From positions 434,001-498,000 of the forward strand of contig NZ_SCOM01000001.1 in assembly GCF_005508865.1 (NCBI RefSeq): a DNA stretch of 64,000 nt. Reading direction: 5' to 3'. The DNA comes from Pseudomonas sp. F(2018). Its GTDB lineage: Bacteria > Pseudomonadota > Gammaproteobacteria > Pseudomonadales > Pseudomonadaceae. Under the pieces are notes generated by a model. That model was not told where the DNA came from, searched no databases, and saw only the letters and a list, made by a program, of their open reading frames with translations. Both the position numbers and the translations under genes were made by a program. Positions 1 through 7,561 of this stretch are shown here, in pieces. Every line of letters begins with the position of its first letter. The first letter of the stretch is position 1.

Positions 1-607
1 CATCGGTCGCGGTGATGCCGTAGGCGGCCATCTTCACCGGGTCCAGCCACAGGCGCATGGCGAACACCTGGTTGCCGAGGATCTCGGCTTCGGCCATGCC
101 GGGCAGGGTGGCCAGCTTGGGCTGGATCACCCGCGACAGGTAGTCGGTGATCTGCGGGTTGGACAGCTCGTCGCTGTAGAAGCTGACGTACATCAGCGCC
201 GAGGCGTCGGCCGCTTCCTTGGACAGTACCGGGTCTTCGGCATCCTGCGGCAGCTGGTTCTTCACCTCGTTGGCCTTGGCAAGCAGCTCGGTGAACAGGC
301 GGTCGGTATCCGCGCCGATACGCGCGTAGATGGAGATGGTGGAGAGGTTCTGCTGGCTCGACGACGTCATGTAGTCGATGCCTTCGGCACTGGCCAGGCT
401 CTGCTGCAGCGGCTGGGTGATGTAGCCCTGAATGGTCTCGGCGTTGGCGCCGGGGTAGGCGGTGGCCACCGTGATCAGGGCGTTTTCCATCTGCGGGTAC
501 TGGCGGATCACCAGTTTGCTGAAGGCCTGGAAGCCCAGCAGGATGATCAGCAGGCTGACCACGGTCGCCAGGACCGGGCGCCGGATGAACGGATCTGTGA
601 AAGCCAT
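1..607 (-). CDS. mexW: RND multidrug efflux transporter, inner-membrane pump (N-terminal part; MexW-like)
   Basis: The gene begins at 607 and runs off the left edge, leaving about 202 N-terminal residues. The start reads MAFTDPFIRRPVLATVVSLL, the usual cytoplasmic N-terminus and first membrane helix of an HAE1-type RND pump, followed by the periplasmic porter segment (YPGANAETIQGYITQPLQQ and LPGMAEAEILGNQ are family hallmarks). RND pumps export drugs by proton antiport as trimers with a membrane-fusion protein and an outer-membrane channel. The adaptor gene lies 23 bases upstream on the same strand, so the two are co-transcribed. The name mexW rests on remembered N-terminal similarity and on the neighbouring imelysin cluster, which in P. 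aeruginosa adjoins mexVW. Family is certain; the paralogue name is less so. Confidence 0.85.
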   Translation of the reverse strand, partial: MAFTDPFIRRPVLATVVSLLIILLGFQAFSKLVIRQYPQMENALITVATAYPGANAETIQGYITQPLQQSLASAEGIDYMTSSSQQNLSTISIYARIGADTDRLFTELLAKANEVKNQLPQDAEDPVLSKEAADASALMYVSFYSDELSNPQITDYLSRVIQPKLATLPGMAEAEILGNQVFAMRLWLDPVKMAAYGITATD

Positions 608-630
608 AACGGGTTCCTTGGCGTCGAGCC

Positions 631-1779
631 TTACTTCTCGACGCTGGCTTGGTTGTCCTGGGTCAGCGACTGATCATCGACGATGGCCACATGGGCGCCG
701 TTGTCCAGCTTGAGCTGGCCGGCGGTGACCACGCGCTCGCCGGCCTTCAGGCCCTTGAGCACCAGCACCACGCCATCGCGGCGCTCGCCGGTCTCGACGA
801 AGCGGCGTTCGACCACCAGTTGGGCCTGGCCCTTGTCGTCTTTGACCACGGCACCTTTGTCGTCCTTCTTCTCGCCGATCACGTACACCGAGTTTCCGTA
901 CAGGGTGTAGGTGATGGCGGTTTCCGGTACCACGACCTGGTTCTTCTCGCCCGGCAGCAGTACCTCGAGATTGGCGAACATGCCCGGCAGCAGATTGTTG
1001 TCCGGGTTCGGCAGCGTGGCGCGGATCTGCACGTTGCGGGTGTTTTCCTCGACCTTGGGGTTGAGAGCGCCGATCTCGCCTTCGAAGACTTCACCGGGGT
1101 AGGCGGCGACCGACAGGCGCACGCGTTGGCCGATGGCCAGCTGCGGGAAGTCCTGCTCGGGCAGGAAGAAGTCGACGTACAGCTTGGACAGGTCCTGCAG
1201 GGTAGCGAAGTAGCTGCCCGGGCTCAGGTAGGCGCCAGTGTCCACCTGGCGAATGCCGATGGTGCCGGCGAACGGCGCGAGGATGCGCTTCTTGTCCAGC
1301 TCGGCCTTGAGCTGGGAGACGCTGGCCTCGGCCTTGAGCAGCTCGGCGTTGAGGCGGTCGAACTCGCTCTTGGAGATGGCCTGGCGCTTGATCAGGTCCT
1401 GCCCGCGCTGGTACTCGACGCGGGCCAGGGCGCGTACCGCCTCGGCGGTGGACAGGATGGCGCGCTCCACCTCGCTGTCCAGCTGCAGCAGCGGCTGGCC
1501 GACGGTGACCTTCTCGCCGGACTGGAACAGCACCTCCTTGACCGTGCCCTGCACCTCGGACGTCAGGTCCACGCCCTGGAACGCCTTGAGCGTGCCGATG
1601 GCCGGCAGGCGGCTCTGCCAGGGTCTTTCCTCGGAGACGGCGGCAGACACGCTGATGGCCGGCTGTGGTCCGGAGAACATCTGGATCTGCTGGTAGATGG
1701 AGAAGCCTTTGTAGGCGGCGAGGGCGAGCACCACGACGAGTACTACGCCCAGCATGATGAGCATGCGGCGGAGCAACAT
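631..1779 (-). CDS. mexV: RND efflux periplasmic adaptor (membrane-fusion protein; MexV-like)
   Basis: This 382-residue adaptor links the inner-membrane RND pump to an outer-membrane channel. A single N-terminal membrane anchor (about residues 5-25, MLLRRMLIMLGVVLVVVLAL) precedes the lipoyl/biotinyl half-motifs (GTVKEVLFQSGEKV and ILAPFAGTIGIRQVDTGAYL), an alpha-hairpin between them and a beta-barrel with the typical LLPGMFANLEVLLP segment. I chose the start at 1779 because AAGGA lies 8 bases upstream; the open frame extends 17 codons further without a good ribosome site. No tolC-like channel gene is visible. A promoter with a palindromic operator lies just upstream, so a TetR-type repressor outside the window is the likely regulator. 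Confidence 0.88.
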   Translation of the reverse strand: MLLRRMLIMLGVVLVVVLALAAYKGFSIYQQIQMFSGPQPAISVSAAVSEERPWQSRLPAIGTLKAFQGVDLTSEVQGTVKEVLFQSGEKVTVGQPLLQLDSEVERAILSTAEAVRALARVEYQRGQDLIKRQAISKSEFDRLNAELLKAEASVSQLKAELDKKRILAPFAGTIGIRQVDTGAYLSPGSYFATLQDLSKLYVDFFLPEQDFPQLAIGQRVRLSVAAYPGEVFEGEIGALNPKVEENTRNVQIRATLPNPDNNLLPGMFANLEVLLPGEKNQVVVPETAITYTLYGNSVYVIGEKKDDKGAVVKDDKGQAQLVVERRFVETGERRDGVVLVLKGLKAGERVVTAGQLKLDNGAHVAIVDDQSLTQDNQASVEK

Positions 1780-1828
1780 ATTCCGAATCCTTGGCGAGGC
1801 GGGGAGGGCCTGGAATGGCGAAGGTGGC

Positions 1829-1857
1829 ACCTTAGTGCTACTTGACCATCAAGTCAA
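1829..1857 (-). promoter_or_regulatory. Promoter and palindromic operator of the RND pump operon
   Basis: On the minus strand TTGACT (1852-1857) and TAAGGT (1829-1834) are separated by 17 bases, giving a plausible sigma-70 promoter about 50 bases before the adaptor start. A perfect inverted repeat ACTTGA-N3-TCAAGT (1840-1854) overlaps the -35 box and spacer. This arrangement fits a repressor that blocks polymerase. The regulator is not in the window. Confidence 0.6.
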
Positions 1858-1935
1858 AAGCCTGGCGTTTGCAAAAGATTGCGCCGCTATTGTCGCGCAA
1901 CACGGCGGCGCGCAAACCGCACAGATGGCCGGGAA

Positions 1936-1957
1936 ATCGGTACTTCCCTGTACCGAT
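1936..1957 (-). terminator. Stem-loop downstream of the chemoreceptor gene
   Basis: ATCGGTAC and GTACCGAT form a perfect 8-bp stem with a 6-base loop, 9 bases beyond the chemoreceptor stop. Only a short TTTCCC stretch follows on the minus strand, so it is a weak terminator candidate or an mRNA 3'-end hairpin. Confidence 0.4.
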
Positions 1958-1965
1958 TGGGCGCA

Positions 1966-3591
1966 TCAGGCGCCCAGGCGCTGGGTCACTTCACTGAGCT
2001 CGCCGGACAGGCTGCGCAGTGTATGGCTGGCGGCCTGGGTGCGCTCGACGTTCTCCTGGTTGGAGCTGGCGATGGCGGTGATCTCGGTGAGGTTGCGCGA
2101 GATGTCCTCGGCCACCGAGGTCTGCTCTTCGGCAGCGGTGGCGATCTGCCGGTTCATGTCGCGGATCGCCTCCACCGCACCGGTGATGCGCTGCAGCATG
2201 GCGCCGGCCTCGGTCACCTGGGTCACGCCTTCCTCGCTGCGATTCTGCCCGCTCTCGATGGCGCGCACGGCATTGAGTGCGCCGGTCTGCACGGTGTCGA
2301 TGATCTGGTTGATCTCGGCGGTGGACTCGGCGGTGCGCTGGGCCAGGGTGCGCACCTCGTCGGCGACCACGGCGAAGCCGCGGCCCTGCTCGCCGGCGCG
2401 CGCGGCCTCGATGGCGGCGTTGAGGGCCAAGAGGTTGGTCTGCTCGGCGATGCCGCGGATCACTTCCAGCACCTTGCCGATGCGCCCGCTGTCGCTCTCC
2501 AGGCGGCGGATCACCTCGGCGGTGTTGGCGATCTCGCCGCGCATGCCGGTGATGGTCTGGATGGTCGACTCCATCACCTTGCCGCCCTGGCGTGCCGAGC
2601 TGTCGGCGTCGTCGGCGGCGTGCGCGGCCTCGGCGGCGTGGCGCGCCACTTCCTGGGCGGTGGAGGACATTTCGTGCATGGCGGTGGCGACCTGGTCGGT
2701 GCGCTCGAACTGCTCGTTGATGCCCAGGGTCATGCGCGAGGCGATCTGGTTCAGCTCGCCGCTGGCGGTGTTCAGGTTGCCGCTGCTCAGGCGCAGGCTC
2801 TCGGTGGTGCTGGCGAGGAAGTCGCGCAGGGTGTTGGCCGCCCTGGCCAGCATGCCCAGCTCGTCCTTGCGCAGCACTTCCACCTTCTGGCCGAAGCGCC
2901 CATGGCTGAGCTGGTCGACATGGGTGATCAGGTGGCGGATCGGGATGATCAGGTGGCGGTTGACCAGCCACAGGCTGAACAGGGCGATCACCACGCTGGC
3001 GGCGAGCATGACCAGGGTGCCGAGGGTGATGGTGCGGTCGGCGCTGGCGTTGATCTGTTCGGCCTGCTGAATGCTCTGCTCGCGCAGCTGCTTGACCAGG
3101 GTGCTCATCTGCTCGCTGGCGGCGCGGTCTATGCCCTTGACCGCGGCATCGCCGGCCTTGGCGTCACCGCCGGCAGCGACGAAGGCGTCGCGTCCCTTGC
3201 GGTAGTTGGCGCCGAGGGTCTGGTGCTCGCTGCGCAGGCGATCCACCTGGCCCTTGAGCGCGGCATCGTCCCTGGCCTGCTGGGACAGCTCGCCGAGGAT
3301 GTCCTGGACCTTGCGTTCCTGGGCCTCGAACTGGCCCCAGTGCTTGTCCAGATTGGCTTGCTCCTGGCCGCGTAGCAGGACGTTCTTCCACTCCTGCACC
3401 TGGATCTTGAATTCGACGTTGGCCGAGTCGATCAACTGGGCAGCCTGCAGCGGGCCGTCGAGCAGGCCGCGGTAGGCATGCATGCCGCTGGAGAGGAAGC
3501 TGAAGCACGCCAGGGCGGTGATCAGGATCAGCGCCAGGCTGCCGCCGAGCAGCGCGAGGATCTGCGCGCGCAGGGATTTTTGCAGGAACAT
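1966..3591 (-). CDS. Methyl-accepting chemotaxis protein (transmembrane chemoreceptor)
   Basis: A 541-residue chemoreceptor. An N-terminal membrane helix (about residues 10-32) precedes a periplasmic all-helical ligand domain of about 150 residues, a second helix ([19 protein letters not shown]), a HAMP segment, and the cytoplasmic signalling helices. The hairpin tip is intact: [20 protein letters not shown] followed by [17 protein letters not shown]. It should signal through CheW/CheA to the flagellar motor; the ligand cannot be read from sequence. I start it at [11 protein letters not shown] (3591), with AGAGG about 10 bases upstream, rather than 32 codons earlier, because the extension lacks any family feature. 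A FliA-type promoter lies 133 bases upstream. Confidence 0.92.
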   Translation of the reverse strand: MFLQKSLRAQILALLGGSLALILITALACFSFLSSGMHAYRGLLDGPLQAAQLIDSANVEFKIQVQEWKNVLLRGQEQANLDKHWGQFEAQERKVQDILGELSQQARDDAALKGQVDRLRSEHQTLGANYRKGRDAFVAAGGDAKAGDAAVKGIDRAASEQMSTLVKQLREQSIQQAEQINASADRTITLGTLVMLAASVVIALFSLWLVNRHLIIPIRHLITHVDQLSHGRFGQKVEVLRKDELGMLARAANTLRDFLASTTESLRLSSGNLNTASGELNQIASRMTLGINEQFERTDQVATAMHEMSSTAQEVARHAAEAAHAADDADSSARQGGKVMESTIQTITGMRGEIANTAEVIRRLESDSGRIGKVLEVIRGIAEQTNLLALNAAIEAARAGEQGRGFAVVADEVRTLAQRTAESTAEINQIIDTVQTGALNAVRAIESGQNRSEEGVTQVTEAGAMLQRITGAVEAIRDMNRQIATAAEEQTSVAEDISRNLTEITAIASSNQENVERTQAASHTLRSLSGELSEVTQRLGA

Positions 3592-3723
3592 GGGGATTCG
3601 CCTCTTCGGGGTGGTTGCCCCCGGCGCCCAAGCGGGCACCGGAACTGCGGATATCCCTATCACCCGGCCATGAAGAGCCGGCGGCAACGGCCGGAAATCC
3701 GGCGCGAGTGCAACGTGCAGTAT

Positions 3724-3750
3724 AGGTCGGCCGCGCCACGCTGGCCTTTA
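3724..3750 (-). promoter_or_regulatory. FliA (sigma-28)-type promoter of the chemoreceptor gene
   Basis: On the minus strand TAAA (3747-3750) is followed after exactly 15 bases by GCCGACCT (3724-3731). The flagellar sigma factor consensus is TAAA-N15-GCCGATAA, so the -35 is perfect and 5 of 8 bases of the -10 match. A chemoreceptor is a typical FliA-regulon member. Confidence 0.6.
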
Positions 3751-3765
3751 GCCTGCACGGCTATT

Positions 3766-4875
3766 TCAGGCCAGGCGCAGATGGTTGTCCCACAGCCCCG
3801 CCGGCAATGCCAGCGGGCGCACGGCGATCTGCTCGCCGCGGCAGTCGAACAGGCGGCAGCGGCCCTGACCGGAGGTGACCACGAAGCCGTCGGCCACCGC
3901 ACCGACGCCGGCGCAATCCGGCAGCGGCGCATCCAGCAGCAGCTCGGTGCTGTCCAGGTTCCAGATAAAGAAGCGGTTGCCGCGCGGTGCGGTCAGCGCC
4001 AGCAGGCGCAGCTCGTCGTGGATCGCCAGGCTGGCGGTGTACTGGTTCATCACCAGGCGCTGCGCCTCGCCCAGGGGGAAGGGCTGGAAGGGCTGGCCGG
4101 GGCGCTTGATCGCCAGCAGCGGCGCGGCATCCTGCGGATCGCCTTCGTACTGCTGGCCGGAGACGATGGTGCCGTCCGCGGCCACGGCCAGGTGGCGCAC
4201 GCTGTTCATCCGCTCGGGCAGCTGCTCCTTGCTGATCAGCGTGCCGTCGCGGTGCATCAGCACCAGGCTCGGCTCCATGGCGTCGAGGTTCATCATCACC
4301 CGGCTGTCGGCCTCGGTGCGGATGCCGCCGTTGGCCACCACCAGTTCCTCGCCACCGGGCAGCCACAGCAGCTGGTGCGGGCCCAGGCCGTGGGTGCTGC
4401 GTTCGGCGACCCGTTCCAGGCGCTCGCCCTGCAGGCGGTACACGCCGAGCACGCCGCGGCCGGGCTGGCTGGTGTCGTTCTCGGTGCTGTAGAACCACTC
4501 GCCGTCCTTGTGGAACACGCCGTGGCCATAGAAGTGACGCTCGGCCGGCGAGGCCAGGGTCTGCAGCAGGCGGCCGTCGCGAGTATCGATCAGATAGCTC
4601 TCGCGGCTCGGCCGGCGGCCGACGAACACCGCCAGCGGCAGGCTGGGGTGCGGCACCACGTCATGGCAGCGTTCGGTCACCCGGGTGGCGAAGGCCTTGC
4701 TGCCGTCCAGGCGATAGCCCACGGCGTAGTGGTGGCCGTCGGCGTCGTCACGGGCCGACAGCAGCAGCGGTTGCGGACCGTGGCCGATCAGCTTCCAGCC
4801 GCCCAGGGCGCTGGTAGTCAGGGCGCCGGCGGCCAGGGCCAGGCCGCTTAGGCCGAGAAAGGCTCTGCGCTTCAT
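3766..4875 (-). CDS. DUF1513 periplasmic beta-propeller protein of the imelysin cluster
   Basis: This 369-residue protein carries a twin-arginine-type signal peptide (KRRAFLGLSGLALAAGAL), so it is probably exported folded by Tat. The rest is rich in short beta-strand repeats with WD/NHL-like turns (GHGVFHKDGEWFYSTEND, GPHQLLWLPGGEELVVANGG), as expected for the DUF1513 propeller family. No catalytic function is established for the family. Its start directly abuts the stop of the imelysin lipoprotein gene upstream, so the two are translated from one mRNA. Context suggests a role in envelope iron or haem handling; this is inference. Confidence 0.85.
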   Translation of the reverse strand: MKRRAFLGLSGLALAAGALTTSALGGWKLIGHGPQPLLLSARDDADGHHYAVGYRLDGSKAFATRVTERCHDVVPHPSLPLAVFVGRRPSRESYLIDTRDGRLLQTLASPAERHFYGHGVFHKDGEWFYSTENDTSQPGRGVLGVYRLQGERLERVAERSTHGLGPHQLLWLPGGEELVVANGGIRTEADSRVMMNLDAMEPSLVLMHRDGTLISKEQLPERMNSVRHLAVAADGTIVSGQQYEGDPQDAAPLLAIKRPGQPFQPFPLGEAQRLVMNQYTASLAIHDELRLLALTAPRGNRFFIWNLDSTELLLDAPLPDCAGVGAVADGFVVTSGQGRCRLFDCRGEQIAVRPLALPAGLWDNHLRLA

Positions 4876-5937
4876 TCAATCACCGTCGTGGGCATTGAAG
4901 CCCAGCTGCACGCCGAGGGCCTTGGCCAGTTCGCTGCCCTGCAGGCGGTGCAGCTTGTTGAGTTCGTCATAGAAGGCGTTCAGCTCGGCACGCCCGGCCC
5001 CGTCGGCGAGCAGTTCGCCGAGCGGGCGCTGCAGCGCGGCCAGATGCTGACGGGTGCTGGCGTACTGCTGGTCGATGCTGGTGGCCAGGGCCTGCTGGTC
5101 GTCGCCGAGCAGGCTGCGCACGCCGTCCTTGTTGCCGCCCAGCCACAGGCGCTCGGCGCTGGCGACACTGGCGGCGAGGCTGGCCAGACTGGCATTGCTG
5201 CGCCAGAACTCGGCCTGGTAAGGCTGCGGCACGCCCTTGCTCTGGCGGCCGAGGGCGGCGCCGAGCTTCTTCTTTAGGCCGTCGATGGCGTTGACCTGGG
5301 CGCGCAGCAGCTCGGCCATGGCCTCGGGTGCCTCGGCATAGCGGGCGTTGGGGAACTCCTTGAGCTGGGCGGCCATGCCGCCTTCCGCCTGCCACTGGCC
5401 GAGGACGTCGGCGGAGAGCTTCTGCTGGTGCTCGCCGATGGCGCTCAGCAGCGGGCAGTAACGGGTCTTCTGCGCGGCATCGGAGAGATCGATGCCCGCA
5501 TCGAACAGCACGTATTCATAGGCGGTCAGGCCCTGTACCACCACGCTGGCCTTCTCCACGTCGGCCTGGGTCAGCTGCGGCTTGTTCTTCAGCAGGGTTT
5601 CCACCTGGCGCTGCACCAGGTTCTTCTTGTCCGGCCAGAACTGCACCTGCCAGGCCCGGTTGCCTTCGGCCAGCGGGCCGAGCAGCAGCGGCTGCAGGGC
5701 GGCCCAGCTGGCGACGTCGGTGAGGAACGCCTGCTGCGCGGCGCCCAGCTCCTGTTTGCCGGCGCAGAACGCCTTGGCGCTCTCGGCCAGCTGCTGGTTG
5801 GACTGGTGCCAGGCGCTGTAGGCCGGCAGCAGCACGCCGTCGACCAGGGCGGCGCTGGTGCGCTGTTGCGGGTCCTGCGGGCTGCAGGCGGCGAGGCCCA
5901 GGGCGAGCAGGGCGATGACGAGGGGGGAACGGGGCAT
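4876..5937 (-). CDS. Imelysin-family lipoprotein
   Basis: A 353-residue imelysin-like periplasmic lipoprotein. The start at 5937 has a perfect AAGGAG site 6 bases upstream and gives a lipobox signal peptide (LALGLAAC, lipidated Cys18). The fold is the all-helical imelysin domain, recognisable in the QPLLLGP and WQVQFWPDKKNL segments. The usual GxHxxE metal motif appears degenerate here (LTAYEYVLFD, no His), unlike in the second imelysin at 7562-8896. Imelysin proteins are linked to bacterial iron uptake. It sits between the di-haem gene (10 bases upstream) and DUF1513 (abutting downstream). Confidence 0.87.
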   Translation of the reverse strand: MPRSPLVIALLALGLAACSPQDPQQRTSAALVDGVLLPAYSAWHQSNQQLAESAKAFCAGKQELGAAQQAFLTDVASWAALQPLLLGPLAEGNRAWQVQFWPDKKNLVQRQVETLLKNKPQLTQADVEKASVVVQGLTAYEYVLFDAGIDLSDAAQKTRYCPLLSAIGEHQQKLSADVLGQWQAEGGMAAQLKEFPNARYAEAPEAMAELLRAQVNAIDGLKKKLGAALGRQSKGVPQPYQAEFWRSNASLASLAASVASAERLWLGGNKDGVRSLLGDDQQALATSIDQQYASTRQHLAALQRPLGELLADGAGRAELNAFYDELNKLHRLQGSELAKALGVQLGFNAHDGD

Positions 5938-5947
5938 TCCGGGCTCC

Positions 5948-7360
5948 TTACAGGGAGTTGAGGAAGGCCAGCAGCGCACCGCGCTCGCTGGCGTCGAAAT
6001 CGATGACGGCCTGCCGGGCGCTCTGCGCCTCGCCGCCGTGCCAGAGGATGGCCTCCAGCAGGTTGCGCGCGCGGCCGTCGTGGAGGAACTGGGTGTGGCC
6101 GTTGACGGCCTGGGTCAGGCCGATGCCCCACAGCGGCGCGGTGCGCCACTGGCTGCCGCTGGCCTGGAACTCCGGGCGGCCATCGGCCAGGCCCTCGCCC
6201 ATGTCGTGCAGCAGCATATCGGTATAGGGGCGAATGGTCTGGTTGGCCAGCTCCGGCTCCGCGGCATCGGCAGCGGTGACGAAGCTGGGGATGTGGCACT
6301 GCTGGCAACCGGCGTCACTGAACAGCTGCTTGCCGCGGCGCACTTCCAGTTCCTCCACGTCGCGGCGTGCCGGCACTGCCAGGTTGCGGGTGTAGAACAG
6401 CACGTTGGCGAGGATGTTGGGGCTGACCTCGGGCTGGCCGCCATCGGGCATGGCGCGGCAGTCGGTCTGGGCGGCGCTGCAGTCGTCATGCGGCAGCAGC
6501 TCGGTGGTCAGACCCATATCGCCGGAAAACGCATGGGCATTCTGCTGGTTGAGGCTGGGCTGGCCGGCCTTCCAGCCAAAGCGGCCGAGCACCTGCCGGC
6601 CGCTGGCATCGTCATGTACGCGGTTGGGGACACCGCGAATGCCGTTGCCGTCGCGGTCCTCGGGATCGGCATTGGCCAGGATCGCCGCCTCGGGAATCGC
6701 TTCTAGCAGGCCGAGGCCGATCATAGGCGGCGCCACGCGGGCGGAGAACAGGGTGTCCGGGTGCAGTGCGCCATAGCCGAGATTGCTGATCACCAGGCGC
6801 GGCTTGCGCAGCTCGACGAGGGTGCCGTCGGCGAGCGTCACCGACTGCAGGTCGTACTCGACCCGCACCTTGCCCTCGGGTGCCACGCCGGGGTTGCTCA
6901 TGTCCTGCAGCTGGCCGCCGTATACCGGCTCGGGCACCACGCCCAGGCGCTGGCGCAACTCGGTGTGGGTCGGCGAGTCGTCGCCCTCGATGGACAGGCG
7001 CACCAGCATGGAAGCGGCGCTGAGCGCATCGCGCTCCGGCGGGTGGCCGCGACCGTCCTTGATATGGCAGTTCTGACAGGCGTTGGTATTGAACAGCGGG
7101 CCGAGACCGTCGCGCGCCGTGGTGGTGGCCGGGGCGATCACCCAGGGGTTGCGAAAGAAACTGTTGCCCACGGCGAAGTCCAGGCGCCGCGATGGCGCGA
7201 GGTTGGCGGAGGGCAGGGAGAAGGCGTTCTGGTCGCTCTGGCGCACCGTGGTGGCACCGCCGGACAGCGCCTCGCCAGGCTCGGCGGGAGGCGGCGTGCG
7301 CTCACAGGCCGCCAGGGCAAAGGCCAGCGGCAAAAAACAGAGGCGCAACGGCGAGGGCAT
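5948..7360 (-). CDS. Di-haem oxidoreductase (DUF1111, cytochrome c peroxidase-like) lipoprotein
   Basis: This 470-residue protein has a lipoprotein signal (ALAACERT, Cys19) and two CxxCH haem c sites: ACQNCH at residues 95-99 and GCQQCH near residue 355. This matches the DUF1111 'di-haem oxidoreductase' family, relatives of di-haem cytochrome c peroxidases, which should act in the periplasm. It lies first of three tightly spaced genes with the imelysin lipoprotein and DUF1513. The physiological reaction is unknown; electron transfer linked to iron redox state is plausible from context. Covalent haem requires the Ccm system, not seen in this window. Confidence 0.88.
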   Translation of the reverse strand: MPSPLRLCFLPLAFALAACERTPPPAEPGEALSGGATTVRQSDQNAFSLPSANLAPSRRLDFAVGNSFFRNPWVIAPATTTARDGLGPLFNTNACQNCHIKDGRGHPPERDALSAASMLVRLSIEGDDSPTHTELRQRLGVVPEPVYGGQLQDMSNPGVAPEGKVRVEYDLQSVTLADGTLVELRKPRLVISNLGYGALHPDTLFSARVAPPMIGLGLLEAIPEAAILANADPEDRDGNGIRGVPNRVHDDASGRQVLGRFGWKAGQPSLNQQNAHAFSGDMGLTTELLPHDDCSAAQTDCRAMPDGGQPEVSPNILANVLFYTRNLAVPARRDVEELEVRRGKQLFSDAGCQQCHIPSFVTAADAAEPELANQTIRPYTDMLLHDMGEGLADGRPEFQASGSQWRTAPLWGIGLTQAVNGHTQFLHDGRARNLLEAILWHGGEAQSARQAVIDFDASERGALLAFLNSL

Positions 7361-7395
7361 CGGCGAAAACCTGGACGGCCAATCAGGCGGGCAAT

Positions 7396-7409
7396 CTTAG
7401 CAGGCTAAG
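7396..7409. promoter_or_regulatory. Perfect 14-bp palindrome upstream of the di-haem gene
   Basis: CTTAGCAGGCTAAG is an inverted repeat of two 6-bp arms with a 2-base centre, 36 bases before the start codon of the di-haem oxidoreductase and just downstream of a TTGACT hexamer on the same strand. It could be an operator or a short leader hairpin. No regulator is known to me for this exact sequence. Confidence 0.35.
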
Positions 7410-7507
7410 GGAAGTCAAATAAGAGGAATTAGCGTTTGTGCCGAAGCCAGATTGTCGCGGGCATCAAAGCTGTCGGGAGAGGTTCCCAGCTCGCGTAACG
7501 CCGGCCA

Positions 7508-7541
7508 TAAAAAAACGGATGCACCTTGTGGGCGCATCCGT
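7508..7541 (-). terminator. Rho-independent terminator of the icmP-like gene
   Basis: On the minus strand ACGGATGC and GCATCCGT form an 8-bp stem followed by a run of eight T. It lies 21 bases after the icmP-like stop, so the di-haem operon downstream probably has its own promoter or receives only read-through. Confidence 0.85.
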
Positions 7542-7561
7542 CCTGGGCAGCTCTGCGGGTA

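Noticed and set aside
1879-3375. A 498-codon plus-strand open frame over the first chemoreceptor
   Set aside because: Antisense shadow of a clear chemoreceptor; no ribosome site or recognisable domain.
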